Origin: Platanthera guangdongensis
Taxonomy: Eukaryota > Streptophyta > Magnoliopsida > Asparagales > Orchidaceae
DNA length: 64,000 nt
Reading direction: 5' to 3'
Assembly (NCBI GenBank): GCA_039583875.1
Contig: CM077162.1
Span: 61,610,822-61,674,821 of the forward strand
The notes beneath the pieces are model-generated. The model saw only the letters and a list, made by a program, of their open reading frames with translations. It searched no databases and was not told where the DNA came from. Made by a program: the position numbers and the translations under genes. Positions 42,073 through 54,453 of the stretch are shown one piece after another. The stretch's first letter is position 1; each line of letters starts with the position of its first letter.

Positions 42073-44086
42073 ATGGGTTCAAATGAGAATCACAAAGAGC
42101 TAGGATCAATGAAGTTACCAATCTGTAGAAAGGAAATTTTTGGCATTTGGAAACAAAGGGTTAGACTTTTTATGGAAGCCTCTGACCGTAGAATCTATAT
42201 CACAGTCAAAGAAGGGCCATATGTGCCCATGAAAGTATCTGTCCTGGATGCAAATCAGAGAACTCCTAAGGACTATTCAGAGATGACTAAGGATGAGATT
42301 ATTCTGGCCACTATGGATAAGAGGGCCCAGAATATTATAGTAAGTGTAATAGATGATGCAACATTTCAGAATTTGATTCACTGTAAAACTTCTAAAGAAA
42401 TGTGGGATACAATGATAGTCTATATGGAAGGATCATAAGAGGTAAGACAAGACAGGAAGTCTTTATTGAATCAAGAATATGAAAGCTTCAGACAAGGTAG
42501 GTTTGACAGCATAACTGAGTGTTACAAGAAATTCTATAGGATAGTCAATGAGTTGATGTCTTATGGAAGAGAGTTCAGTAATTATGAATTGAATGATAAG
42601 TTCTTGAGATCCCTGACTAAGGACTGTGATACCAAGATTTGTGCCATAAGGGAAATGACCAAATTAGCAGACATTCCTCCTCCAACATTATTTGGAAAAC
42701 TGTTATCATATGAGATACAGTTAATGGTAAGAAAGGAGGAAGAGAAGACTACCAGAGTTGAGCACAAAGAAAGAGTTGTGGCTTTCAAGATAGAAGCCAC
42801 TAGGAAATATAAAAGTAAGTCTCTATCTACACCTCCAAAATTTGCTAAGACTGAGACAGATGAGTCAGAAAGCAAGAATTCTGAAAGCAGTGAGAGTGAT
42901 GAAGATTTTGCAGCTTTTACTAGATATTTTCAGAAGTTTCTTAAGAAGAAACAGTGGAGGTCTAAGCCATCCACTTCACAGAAGTCATCAAAGAATGAAA
43001 GAAGAAAGTCCAGGCAAAGTAAAACTACATCCTCAAAGATAGTTTGCTATTGTTGTAACAGACAGGGACATGTTGTTGCTGACTGTCCAGAGAAGAGGAA
43101 AGAGTCAACTGATAAGAAGAAGACTCAAATCAAGGGCAAAAAGGAAAGGTCCTTTATTGCTAAGAAGGACAAAAGTCTGTCTGATATGTCATCTTCAGAA
43201 TCAGATTCAGAAGTTGAAGCTTATATTGGACTGTTTGCTGAAGAAGAGGAAGATGAGTTCATACAATTAATGAACTCAATATATGAGCATGAGGACAATC
43301 AGTGTCAGGGACTGATGGCCTTATCAGAAAGAGACAAAATCCAGGATCAGCCTGGACCAAGTCAGGTACAAAATTGTTCTGTTAATTCAATTTCCTGTAC
43401 TGAGTCAGATTCAGATACATCAGCATCAAGTGATGTTAGTGGATCTGAATCTGAAGGAGATATTCATCAGTTGATTGATGAATATAGAGTAGTGTTGCAA
43501 GCTTTGAAGAAAAGCAAATCCTTGGCCAAGAGTCAGGCTTAGGAGATTGTCAGTCTTAAAGTTGCTGCAACAGATTTTGACAAGTTGCTTGATCAGAAAT
43601 TAAATGAAATAGACAGACTGAAGCACATTACTGTTATTCAGATGGGGACTATAACATTTAAAAATGATCAAATCAGAAATCTGGAGATTAGTCTTCAGAA
43701 AGAGAGAGATATAGTAGCAAGGTTTTCTAAACCAAAGTCTGTTCTACCATTGATAGATGATTTCATTCCTCAAAAGGGTAAAACTGGTTTGGGGTTTACT
43801 AAACCTGCCAGGAATGTACAGTCCAAGTCTAAGGGCAAAAGCCGCAGTGCTCAACAAGAAGCCTGCTGAAGATAAAACAACCAGGGTTGTACCTAAACAA
43901 AGGTACAACAGTTTTGAGTGCTGGTGCTGTGACAAGATAGGCCACTTTGCCATATACTGTTGGCATAATTCTAATGCCAAGGTGAGTAGCAAACTACCTG
44001 TTAGAAAAGCTACAGGTGGTTTTGTTAAGAGTAAGACTAACTTGCAGCAAGGACCCAAAAATTATTTGGGTTCTAAGGTAAAGTAA
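42073..44086 (+). pseudogene. gag: gag of FG (second, full copy)
   Basis: ATG 42073 (MGSNENHKELGSMKLP), with stops TAA 42436 and TAG 43540 in frame. A one-base shift near 43840 puts the end into the pol frame. Knuckles: CYCCNRQGHVVADC and CWCCDKIGHFAIYC (last D before C changed to Y). The linker is acidic and serine-rich (SSESDSEVEAYIGLFAEEEE), then coiled-coil-like. Gag stops at TAA 44084-44086. TTTTGCAG then GTGAGT follows at once, a textbook acceptor/donor-like context. Confidence 0.93.
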
Positions 44087-45571
44087 TCTGTTTTGCAGGT
44101 GAGTCCAAGTGACCATGCCCCAATATGGTACTTGGACAGTGGATGTTCCAGGCACATGACTGGAACTAGGGGATTGCTGAAGGACTATACACCAATCAAG
44201 GATGGTCCTAAAGTCACCTTTGGTGGTTCTGAAAAAGGAATCATCAAAGGCTTTGGTAACATTTCTAGCAACCTTATTACAATTACTCAAGTGGCTTATG
44301 TTAAAGGTTTGAAACACAACCTCATTAGTATAAGTCAGCTGAGTGATTTAGGATATGACATCTCATTTGTCAAAGATGGTTGTCATATCAGGAGGTCAAA
44401 TGATCAAAAGATCATTCTGACAGGTTATAGGAAGAGAAATGTCTATTGTCTAGACATTATGTGTGAGAACAATGCTTCTCCTGTGTGTCTTGTAGCTGAT
44501 GAGAAAGTCTCTCATCGTGTCAAATGGCACAAGAGGCTAGCCCATCTTAACTATAAGACAATTGGCCAACTCTTGAGCAAAGAGTTAGTGAGGAATGGTC
44601 CTCAGGTTAAGTGTATTAAGGATGGGATATGCTCAGCTTGTCAAAAGGGCAAGCAGACTAGATCCACCTTAAATAGCATTGAGAACAAAGATGCTGTGAG
44701 GTGCTTATATCTCTTGCATATGGATCTCTTTAGTCCTATACCAGTTCACAGCCTAGGTAGGAAGGTCTACACATTTGTGGTTGTAAATGACTACTCAAGG
44801 TTTTCCTGGGTGTTCTTCCTTAGACAGAAATCTGAAACTCCAAGTATCTTTTACAGCTTTGTTAAACAAATTCAGAATGAATTGGACAGTATAGTGGTCA
44901 AAATCAGAAGTGACCATGGTACTGAATTTCAGTCTGACAGTATGACAAAACTGTGTGAAGAATTTGGAATTTTTCAGGAATTTTCTTCACCAAGAACACC
45001 TCAGCAAAATGGCATTGCTGAAAGGAAAAATAGAACCTTGATTGAGGCTGGTAGAACCCTATTAAGTGACACATCTCTCCCTAAATATTTCTGGGCTGAG
45101 GCAGTAAACACTGCATGTCATGTAATTAATAGGGCTACTATCACCAAGAGCCACAATAAGACTGCCTATGAGATTGTGAAAGACAGAAAACCAAATCTAT
45201 CCTTTTTCAGGATCTTTGGTTGTAAATGTTATATACTTAACAATGGTAAGTCTTATTTAACCAAGTTTGCTGCCAAATCCCAAGAGGGGATCTTTGTTGG
45301 GTATAACAACAACAGTAAGGCTTATATGATTTACAACTTGACTACTCAAGTTATAGAAGAGTTTGTCCATGTAGTCTTTGATGAAGCTAGACTCATTAAC
45401 AATGAGTTGTCTAGAAGTATTTGCAGCTCCACAGGTGTGACTGAGAAGATGGACAAGCTCACTATAGAAGAAGGTCCTACTACAAGTCAACAAGTAGAAG
45501 AAGGTGGCTACGTCCAGGGGGAGTATAAGATACTCATGTTGCTGAAGAAGACAAGAGGAGCTGCTGAATGA
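44087..45571 (+). pseudogene. pol: pol of FG: protease and integrase
   Basis: Open for nearly 500 codons in the frame of the gag end. WYLDSGCSRHMTG keeps the protease DSG. The zinc finger (KWHKRLAHLNYK, CSACQKGKQ) and integrase triad (MDLFSP, RSDHGTEF, AERKNRTL) are intact, making this the best preserved PR-IN of the window. The frame is lost near 45500-45620, before RT. Confidence 0.93.
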
Positions 45572-45623
45572 AGAAGCTGAAGGTGTACTACCTGGAGACA
45601 GGCTGCCTCCAGCAAATAGGCAT

Positions 45624-47258
45624 TTGAAAGATCATCCAGCCAATCAGATTATTGGAGACCTAAGTCAAGGGGTACAAATAAGGAGCAGAAATCTAAGTTC
45701 AGTTCTCTACTCCAGTTTTCTATCCCAAGTAGAGCCAAAGAAATTTGAAGAAGCAATCCTAGACCCTCATTGGATTGAGGCAATGCAAGAGGAGATGAAC
45801 CAGTTCAAGAGATGCAAGGTCTCGGAGCTTGTTCCTAAACCAAAGGGCCACAACATAATAGGAACTAAGTGGATCTTTAGGAACAAGATGGATGAACATG
45901 GAGTTATTGTGAAGAATAAAGCTAGACCGGTTGCTAAGGGATATAGGAAGGAAGAAGGTATTGACTTTGATCAAACCTTTGCTCCAGTAGCCAGACTAGA
46001 GGCCATAAGGATGTTTCTTGCCTATGCAACCTATCAAGGGTTTAAAGTATACCAAATGGATGTTAAGTCAGCTTTTCTGAATGGAAATCTGAAGGAAGAA
46101 GTATATGTGGAATAGCCATCAGGTTTTGTTGATTCTATCAAACCTAATTATGTTTATAGACTTAGGAAGGCTTTGTATGGGTTAAAGCAAGCCCCTAGGG
46201 CTTGGTATGAAACCCTATCTAGTTTTCTCATTGAGAATAAATTCACAAGGGGGAAAATAGACAAGACTGTATTCCTTAGGGAATCTAGAGGCAAGATCAT
46301 CTTAGTCCAAATATATGTAGATGACATCATATTTGGGTCTACAGAAAGTAGTATTTGCAGAAAGTTTGCAAAACTAATGCAAGGACAATTTGAAATGAGC
46401 AGTATGGGGGAACTTAAGTTCTTCTTGGGTCTCCAAGTTAGACAGACTGAGGATGGTTTATCCATATGCCAGTCTAAGTTCACCCTAGAATTGAAAAGGA
46501 AGTATGGTATGGAATCATCCACTACCATGAAAACTCCTATGGGGTCAACAATGTCTCTAAGCAAAGATGATGCAGGGAAACCTGTAGATGAAACTTTGTA
46601 TAAAGGGATAGTTGGCTCTCTATTGTATTTGACTGCAAGTAGACCAGATATCATGTATGCTACATGTGTCTGTGCTAGGTACCAAGCTTGCCCTAAAGAA
46701 TCTCACTTGACAGCAGTCAAAAGAATTCTGAGATATCTTAAGGGCACTCCTTATCTAGGCCTTTGGTACCCTAGGAATGAAGATTTTGAACTGACAGGTT
46801 ATTCAGATGCAGATTTTGCAGGCTGCAAGGAAGATAGAAAGAGTACCACAGGTACCTGTCAATTCCTAGGTGGAAGGGTGATATCATGGAGTAGCAAGAA
46901 ACAAACAAGTGTGGCTATCTCCACAGCAGAATCAGAGTATGTTGCTGCAGGAAGTTGCTGTGCTCAACTTCTATGGATACAACATCAATTAGAAGAATAT
47001 GGTATTCAAGTAAGTAGAACACCTTTATTTTGTGATTCTACTTGTGTTATTTCTATTGCAAACAATCCTGTCTCCCATAGTAGGACTAAGCGCATAGAAA
47101 TAGAATACCATTTTCTAAGAGAACATGTGGAAAAAGAAGATATTTCCATAGAGTATATAAATACAGATAATCAGCTAGCTGACATGTATACTAAGCCCTT
47201 AGATGAAACCAAATTCAATAAATTTAAAATTGAATTAAGGATGATAAACTTAGAATAA
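45624..47258 (+). pseudogene. pol: pol of FG: reverse transcriptase and RNase H
   Basis: Linker and RT start ([29 protein letters not shown]), a TAG stop at 46113-46115 in EQPSGF, then RT ([12 protein letters not shown]) and RNase H (STAESEYVAAGSCC, VSHSRTKRIEIEYH). It ends LRMINLE at 47258, as does A. Apart from the single stop and the upstream frameshift it is complete. Confidence 0.93.
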
Positions 47259-47766
47259 GTTTTCAAAATTGGCTAAGTAAAAAGGTGTCGACACACAGAG
47301 TTGTCTGTGTCGACACATAGAAGTGGTGTCGACATTTCAGAAAAATGGTGTCGACACATCTAGGAAGTCTGTGTCGATACTTCAGAGAAGTAGTGTCGAC
47401 ACATGCAGTGTAGGTGTCGACACATCCAAGGTGGTGTCGACACTTAAGCTTTACTCAGAATTAGTCTAGTAAAGTCTTGACTAAGTGTCGAGCTAAGTGG
47501 TGTCGAAACATAAACAAGTGTCGACACATATATTCTATCGACTATATTTGTGTCGACACATAGTTGTCGAGACATTATAAGTGAGTGTCGACACTTTTCA
47601 ACAGTGTCGACACAATTTAAGTATTTTGACGTGTCCTTTCATCTTCGATTCTAGAAAGGTATAAATAGGTTCTCGCCATTGTTGGTCGACACGCTCACCA
47701 AAGTTTCGAGACCAAACTTGTGTGTCGACATCTCTCTTCTCTAAATTCAAATTTCTTCAAACCCTA
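47259..47766 (+). repeat. pol-ORF3 spacer of FG with GTGTCGACAC array
   Basis: About sixteen copies of the palindrome or near copies between 47285 and 47615, the TATA box at 47660-47668, two more motifs, then the ORF3 ATG. No other gene is present. Confidence 0.88.
47660..47668 (+). promoter_or_regulatory. TATA box upstream of ORF3, element FG
   Basis: AGAAAGG-TATAAATAG, 107 bp before ATG 47767, conserved with A (631-639). Confidence 0.6.
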
Positions 47767-50595
47767 ATGGCGCCCAAGCTAGAATAGAATGTTAATGAAG
47801 GTTATGAACTCGTGCAACATGTCTTTGATGACGCGGAACCTGAAATCAAAGGAGTGGTAACCCTAATAGTAGAGACTGGGTTAGAATTTCTTGTTTCTAA
47901 ACCTATCAAGATCTGGAAGAAGGAGGTCCTGGAGTTTCTGAATGCAGCAACACTAGATGAATCAGGACTCAAGATTAAGTCAAGAGTTCACGGGAAAAAG
48001 ATGAAGGTCTCTCCTAAAAGTCTAAGAAAGGTACTTCAACTACCAAGAACTAAGGAAGAAGAAGATGTTTCTGCTTCTAAGACTAGAGAAGCATTGATAT
48101 GGTGTGGTTTGGACTCAAACCTGAAGATAGGATCTATGTTCAATAGAAAGGGAATGAATATGCAAGGCAAGTTTCTATCTGAGATTGTGGGCAAGGTCAT
48201 ACTGAGCTAGCCTGGTGGGCATGAAAGAATTTCAACTCACATGTTCAGTCTAATGACAAGGATAATCTTCCAACTTAATACTGATTGGTCTACAGTTGTG
48301 TTTGAGAAGATAAAAGAGAGTATGAAGAAGCCCAATATGGGTAGAATTCTAAGTCTATACCTTGCTGGAAGTATTCCAGATGTGATGAACCAAGCTGCAG
48401 GTTCCAAGATTAACCACATGAGGAGAATGGATTTGAGAATCTTCTCTAGGTGGGATAGAGTACTAACCAAAGAACTGCCATCTCCAGTAAAGGAAACACC
48501 CCAGAAAAAGAAGAAGAAAACAGTCACTGTGACTCAAGAATCCTCAAGCAGCTCTAAAGAGCAAGTTGTTTTTACTCCTGATGAGGAAGAAACTGGAAAT
48601 GCTGGACAATCTCCAGCTAGACAAGAGGATGCACAGAGGTAGGGGGAGCTACCCTCAACAAGCCCAATTCACCTGGATCCACTCCAGGGGGAGCCTCTAC
48701 TTGTGGAAGAGCCAACTCCACTGGAGAGTGAACAAGCTACTCAAACTATACTAGAGGTAATAACTAACATTAATCAATTAGATTTCCCTATAGAGGATGA
48801 AGTTTTGTCTGATTAATTACCTAATGTTCATCAGCAAACTCAGATACTCCATCAACCCCAAGATGTTGTCATGAAGGACACATCTGTTGCTGATCAAGTG
48901 GTTGATGAGATAAGAGATTCTCCAGCCCTTCCTCAATAGGAATTTATATTAGAAGAACTGTTTCCTGATCTTCTACAAATAGATTTTGAGAAAGAGAAAG
49001 CTGCTGCTGAGGGGGAGAAGGAAAATATTGAGGGGGAGCATCTGGAGATTATAGAAGAAACTGCAAGCAAGGAGACTGAGAAGCCAAAGGATGCTGAGGA
49101 ACCACCGAGGACTGAGAAGGATTCACATCCAAGTCCTAAGGACAGAGTGAATATTGATAGCACATCTGCATCAAAAGATGAAGAGGTTGTTAGAGCAAAA
49201 AAGAGGAAGTTCCAGGTCTTCAAGAGAAGAAGCCAGAACTATAAGAAAGCCATACAGACAGTTGCTCCACAGCCTGCCCCATCTACTGATTTCAGTTCAC
49301 TGATGGTGGATTTACAGATTAAGCTTGATGAGCAAAGGCAGGCTTTGCAAACTTATATGGATGAAGGGAATAAGTCACTGCAGTTTGATCTGGCCCAAGA
49401 CATTAAGTCAATCAGATTTGAAGTGAATCTGAACAAGAAAGAAATGACTGACTGCTTCCAAAAGGGAGGCAATGCAGTAGTCTATCTGGCCACACATCAA
49501 GAGAAACTCAAGACAAAACTTGACGAGCTAGAAGTGAAGCAAGGCTATGTTCTGGAAAACCAGATAAGGATGAATGATAATCTCACTGCTTCACATAATG
49601 CTATTATAACTGAAATGAAGAATATAGCTACTGGTCAGACTACAGCAAGTGCTACAGCCAAGGCTGAATTTGATAAAGCATTGCAAGAGAGCCTCACTGC
49701 TGTTAAAACTGCTATAGAAGACTCTCAGAAGGCAATTACTGACAAGCTCCAAAGGTTAAAACCCTTCTATAAAGATGGAGTAAATTATCTGAATGCATAG
49801 ATAAGGTTTCAAAAAGATGATCTGAGGGATCACATTGAGAGAGAAGTCATAAAGGGGGAGGGTATTAGTCAAGGCAGGCTCTGATCATGCCAAGTGGATT
49901 TCAAATTCCATCAGAGCTACCCTTGGATATCCAACCTTATGTGATGATGACAATGTTGCATAGTTTGGTATTCATCCTGCATATCTTGGAGGAGAGCAAG
50001 CTGAAGTAGCTCAGGTAATATACCCTCCAACAGACTTTGGCATGATACATCAAGAGATCCAGACTATGTACAGTCCTCCTGAGGGAATTCAGAATGTCAT
50101 CATAGAGAAAGTTGTTCAGCCTGTGCCAGAGACAATACTGAAAGAATAAGAGGCTTTGCTAAAATAACTAGAGACTCAATTGTCTAAGAAGAGATTCAGA
50201 GAGCAAACTGAATTAAGACCTGATTTTGAACAATGGAGCCCCACCTCCAGGAATATCATTTTGACTGCATGGAAAGCTGCTAAAGATAATATTCTGGATA
50301 GAGGCAAATGGTACTCTGAACTAGAGTGGAGGAAACATGAGAACAGGAAAGAGGCTATTGTTCAATATAGAAGAAAGGCTAAGATGGGAAAGCTACCTCC
50401 TACTGCACAGGAGCCTAGCAAGTACTTCCCAAAGCCTTATCATTATTTTGAAAGGCAGAAGATCAAGGCTGAAGAGCAGAAAAAGAAAGAACTTAAAGGG
50501 AAGAAGCCTGCTACTGTTGATGACAATGAAGCCCCAGTTCAAGCAAAGATACAAACTGGAAAGGGCATAGTTATCAAGGAGCCTGAGTTGCCTTA
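47767..50595 (+). pseudogene. ORF3 of FG, many stops
   Basis: Starts MAPKLE then TAG (codon 7). The same frame continues with VNEGYELVQHVFDDAEPEI and IKIWKKEVLEFLN. Stops occur at 48208, 48640, about 48814, about 48940 and 49798, and the C-terminal part (50180-50596, FEQWSPTSRNIIL, PSKYFPKPYHYF) is in another frame. The middle has an acidic region and a coiled-coil-like segment (49300-49790). It aligns with A at the N terminus and with E at both ends. Clearly a relic, in contrast to E. Confidence 0.88.
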
Positions 50596-50871
50596 GGATA
50601 GAAATTTTTCTTAAGTTTACTATGTGTAATCAGTTGCATTCAACTTTTTGTAAACTTTTGAATAATGAGAATGTTGAAGTTGTTAGAATAATGTGATATG
50701 TGTTAAATCTATTACATTACTGTTCTGAGATATTTATGTATACATGTTTTGTTTATACATGTTTATGTACTTACCCTGTCATTTAATATTATTTTACATC
50801 ATACTGTGAATTTGTTATGTATGGTGTATATCATTGACTAAGGGTTATGACTTCTCCAAATAGGGGGAGAT
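50596..50871 (+). other. 3' noncoding tail and polypurine tract of FG
   Basis: AT-rich, no gene. AAATAGGGGGAGAT at 50858-50871 abuts LTR3. Confidence 0.9.
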
Positions 50872-52823
50872 TGTTGGGTACATTGGAAATATGTACCTGA
50901 TTTGAAGAAGCCTCACCCTACTCAATGATATACATCAAGGTGTATTTGATATGTTTTTGAGTTGATGTGTGCAGGTTAAGTAATTGTAAGGAAAGAAACA
51001 AGTTTCTAAGTTCATGTGTCGACACTTAAGAAGGCTTGTGTCGACACCCAGAGAAGCTGTGTCGACACTTGGAGTAGTTGTGTCGACACCAAGACTGCAG
51101 AGTCGACACTAGAAGGAAAGTGTCGACACATACAGGCTGTGTCGACACACAATGAAGAAATGTCTAAAGAATCAGTGTCGACACTTAGAAGCAGTGTCGA
51201 CACCCAGAGGAACTTTGTCGACATCAAAAGTGTCGACACTAGGAGGCTGTGTCGACACTCAGCATTACATCAACAAAGATTCAAGTACATGTGTCGACAC
51301 TAAGAGGTTGTGTCGACACTCAGAAAACTTCAACAGAGTTTAAGTACAAGTGTCAACATAATGAACAATGTGTCGACACTCAGCAAAAGTATCAACACAT
51401 GAAGCATGTGTCGACACAGGGAGATGTGTCGACACTCAGCAAAAGCTTCAACACAGAAGGCATGTGTCGACCCAAAGGAGATGTGTCGACACTCAACAAA
51501 GTTCAACACAAGAAGGCTTGTGTCAACACAAAGGAGTTGTGTCGACAGTCAGCAGAAATCAGATAAAGTATTGAAGAAGTACTTGTGTCGACACCTTCAA
51601 TCTGTGTCGACACATTCAACAGAAGGTTTGTGTCGACACACAGAATCAGTGTCGACACATTCAGAAGAAGCTGTGTCGAGATACAGATACAACAACACAA
51701 GGAGTTGTGTCGACACCAACAAGGCTAGTGTCGACACTTAGTCTACTTGTGTCGACACTTAGTCTATCAGTGTCGACACTTAAAGACTGACTGTCTCAAT
51801 ACTTTCAGACAGTTACAGAAAATTCAAGAAGTGACTGGATGACTTGACAACTGCCATTCCAACCGGTCTACTGCAACTGTCAGAGCTGTCAGAAAGTTGT
51901 TAGAAACCGGAACAGCCGGTTACCATGAAGAAAGCCTATATAAAGGCTTATTCCTTCAACAGAAATAGAGAAGATTGAATAGAGCAATCACTGAAGTGAG
52001 AAACAACAAACCAGAAGAAGACCTTTAAGTGAAGATCTAAGAATTTGGAAAGAGAGAGCTCCTTCTAAGAAGACAGCTGTTGAACCAGGCTGTAAAGAAA
52101 GTTTCAGATTGAGATCTGATTCTTAAGTCAGCAGTGATTGAAGATCATCTGCATAGAGTTTCAACCCTACTGTGTTCTAATTCAAGACGATTTGAAGAAA
52201 GCCAAGGGAGGTTGATCTCAGCAAAGTTCATCCAAGAACTCATCAAGAAACCAGTCAACACTTCTCTCTCATTCTGACTTGTGGTTATATACTTTGTAAT
52301 TTTAATTTCATGTAAGATACTAAGGGATCTGAGTTGTAAGCCTAAAATTATAAAGGCTGAGTGGTAGGGCCTGTGTGCCCGAGTGTAGGAGATTCATTTC
52401 TCTGAGTGTAGGCCTTGTTGAGGGCTGCGTGTAGGCCTTGTTGAAGGCTGAGTGTAAGTCTTTATGAAGACTGAGTGGTAGGGCTGTGTGCCTGAGTTGT
52501 AGGAGTGAGATCACTTTGAGTTGTAGGAACCTGTTTGGGGTTCTGAGCTGTAAGATCTGAGGAGTACTGGAGAAGTTTGGCCGAATCTAGTACACTACTA
52601 GATAGGCGAAGTGGGAAAGTGGATATACCCAGACCTTGGGGAACCACTATAAAATCTGTGTGTTCTCTGTGTGTGCTTTATTCTGTAAATGTTGTGGTGT
52701 ATGTGTTGTATTGTTGTGAAGAATTGCATATAATTCTATGTTTCTGCCATCAAAGTTTAAAAAGATTAAGTGCACCTATTCACCCCCCCACCCACTCTAG
52801 GTGTTTAGGCACTAGTTCTTTCA
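50872..52823 (+). repeat. LTR3 of FG
   Basis: 1952 bp. The GTGTCGACAC array starts one unit shorter than in LTR1 and LTR2. TATA 51937-51945; U5 hairpin 52773-52778 / 52798-52803. Ends CTTTCA before ATGTT. Confidence 0.93.
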
Positions 52824-52828
52824 ATGTT
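52824..52828 (+). repeat. Target-site duplication ATGTT, right of FG
   Basis: Direct repeat of 36225-36229. Confidence 0.93.
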
Positions 52829-54347
52829 TTTCCTGAGAATGGGGGAAAACATGATGGAGCACCCCAGCCTTGCTTGCCATTAAGTCTGGCATTAACAGTA
52901 CTTGTGATATCCATCAGCTTGAGGCTTCTCCCATTAAGAGTTTCCTCAAGTTATTTGGCCTCACAAAGCTCAGTTTTTAGTGAAATTATTTTTTCATTTG
53001 CTAAGGTTAATTAATCTTTTAACCTAATATTTTCAGATTGAACATCCTCTAAGTTTCCTAATTTTTCCCTAAGAATTTTAATTTCTTTTTCACAATTAAT
53101 CAAATCTATGCACATTAACTTGAAATCAGATTTAAATGTTTCAGAGTTGTAGTAAAAGGAGAACAATACCTGATCTGCCTCTGATTCAGACACTCCTTCA
53201 TCTTCAAACTCTTCTTCTTCTTAGTGACTTATAGAGGCATCAATTGCCATGAGGCAAACCTCCTTTGCTCTTTCTTCTTCATCATCTTCACTAGAACTTG
53301 AAGATGTTGACTCATCTTCTGTCTCACTCCAAGTCTCAGCCACAAAGACCTTTTCCTTCGTCTTGTGCTTGCTGGAAGAGGGTTTGCTGGTGTGCTGTCT
53401 TCTGGTTTCCTTATCTCTTCTCTTCTCTTTCATCTGGTTCTCTGGACACTCAGAGAGGAATTGCCCAGGCTTCCTGCATCCATAGCACACAATTTCTTTC
53501 GTTGGTGTCTTGTCATATTTTGGCTTGTCATCTTTTCTTGGTGACTTTCTCCTGAAATCCTTTCTGGCCATCTTGTAGAATCTTTTAGCAAAGATACTCA
53601 TGAGCTCTTCATTTGATGTTGCAATCTCTGTCTCTTCAATGGCTTTGAAGGCAATACTTTGTTCTCTTCTAGCTGCTGGATTTGTTCTTTGTTCAGCTGC
53701 CTCCCTAGTCTTTATCAACTATTCATATGACTTCAGTTTACCCAATAGAGATTCAGTTGAAATCTCATTCAGGCATCTGCCTCCTTGATGAGCCAGATTC
53801 TTGTATCCCATAAGCTTGGGAAGCACATCAGGATCTTGTCATTCACTTCAGTAAGAGTGATGTTCTTATCCAAGGTTTTTAGCTCATTGATAATTGAGCT
53901 GAACCTATTGTACATATCAGAAACTGTCTCAGCTTCTTCCTTCTTAAAGTTCTCATATAGGGATAAGAGATTTGATCTCCTATCCTTTCTCTCATCTGTT
54001 GATCCATCCACCATTTGGATAAGGGAATCCCAAATGGCTTTTGCCGAGGTGCACTCAGCAACCTTCTAGAAGATATCATCTGACATAGTTTGTGCCAGGA
54101 TATTCATAGCTTTGGCATCTGCAATCTTTGCCTTTCTTTGACTTTCAGTCCACTCAAGTGGTGGAACTATTATTGAACTTGTAGGTGTTGCGGAGGTGGA
54201 TGCTTGTGGGGGACCTGTCAAGATTGAATTATAGATGTCTTCATCAATGAAATTCATGTTCAACCTAATTGTTGCCTTCTAGATGGCAAACCTATTAAGG
54301 TTGCAAACTGGAGGTCTGGGGCTTGCATAATCCTTGTTCTGTGACAT
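52829..54347 (-). pseudogene. gag: gag N-terminal and central part of D
   Basis: ATG at 54347 (MSQNKDYASPRPPVCNLNRF) with stops soon after. Capsid-like part: WTESQRKAKIADAKAMNIL, LLSLYENFKKEEAETVSDMY and NRFSSIINELKTL. The single knuckle reads CYGCRKPGQFLSEC, with glutamine in place of the zinc-binding histidine. Acidic and serine-rich segments follow (ETWSETEDESTSSSSSEDDE). It continues at 36229 across FG. The type differs from the gags of A, FG and E. Confidence 0.88.
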
Positions 54348-54442
54348 GCTGTCTGTGTAAAACTATTAAAAATGAAATAAGATAGATCTAACTTAGAATC
54401 TTTTGGTTCACGATTTAACTTATACAACCAAAGGAACCTATT

Positions 54443-54451
54443 CTGATACCA
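54443..54451 (-). promoter_or_regulatory. Primer-binding site, element D
   Basis: The minus strand reads TGGTATCAG a few bases after the LTR end; initiator-Met type. Confidence 0.85.
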
Positions 54452-54453
54452 AT

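Larger units (their letters stand above)
36230..52823 (+). mobile_element. Element FG: SIRE-type element with duplicated 5' LTR and gag
   Basis: Order: LTR1 (36230-38211), partial gag (38302-39965), LTR2 (39970-41982), gag, pol, spacer, ORF3, polypurine tract, LTR3 (50872-52823). Only the outermost LTRs are flanked by an intact ATGTT duplication. The sequence in front of LTR2 repeats the host flank (AAATGTT), so a single insertion later underwent tandem duplication of about 3.74 kb. Same subfamily as A. Interrupts gag of D. Confidence 0.9.

Noticed and set aside
39970..52823. G as an independent element inserted into F
   Set aside because: The flank before LTR2 is host flank (AAATGTT), not gag sequence, and the sole valid target duplication spans 36225-52828. 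A tandem duplication fits better.
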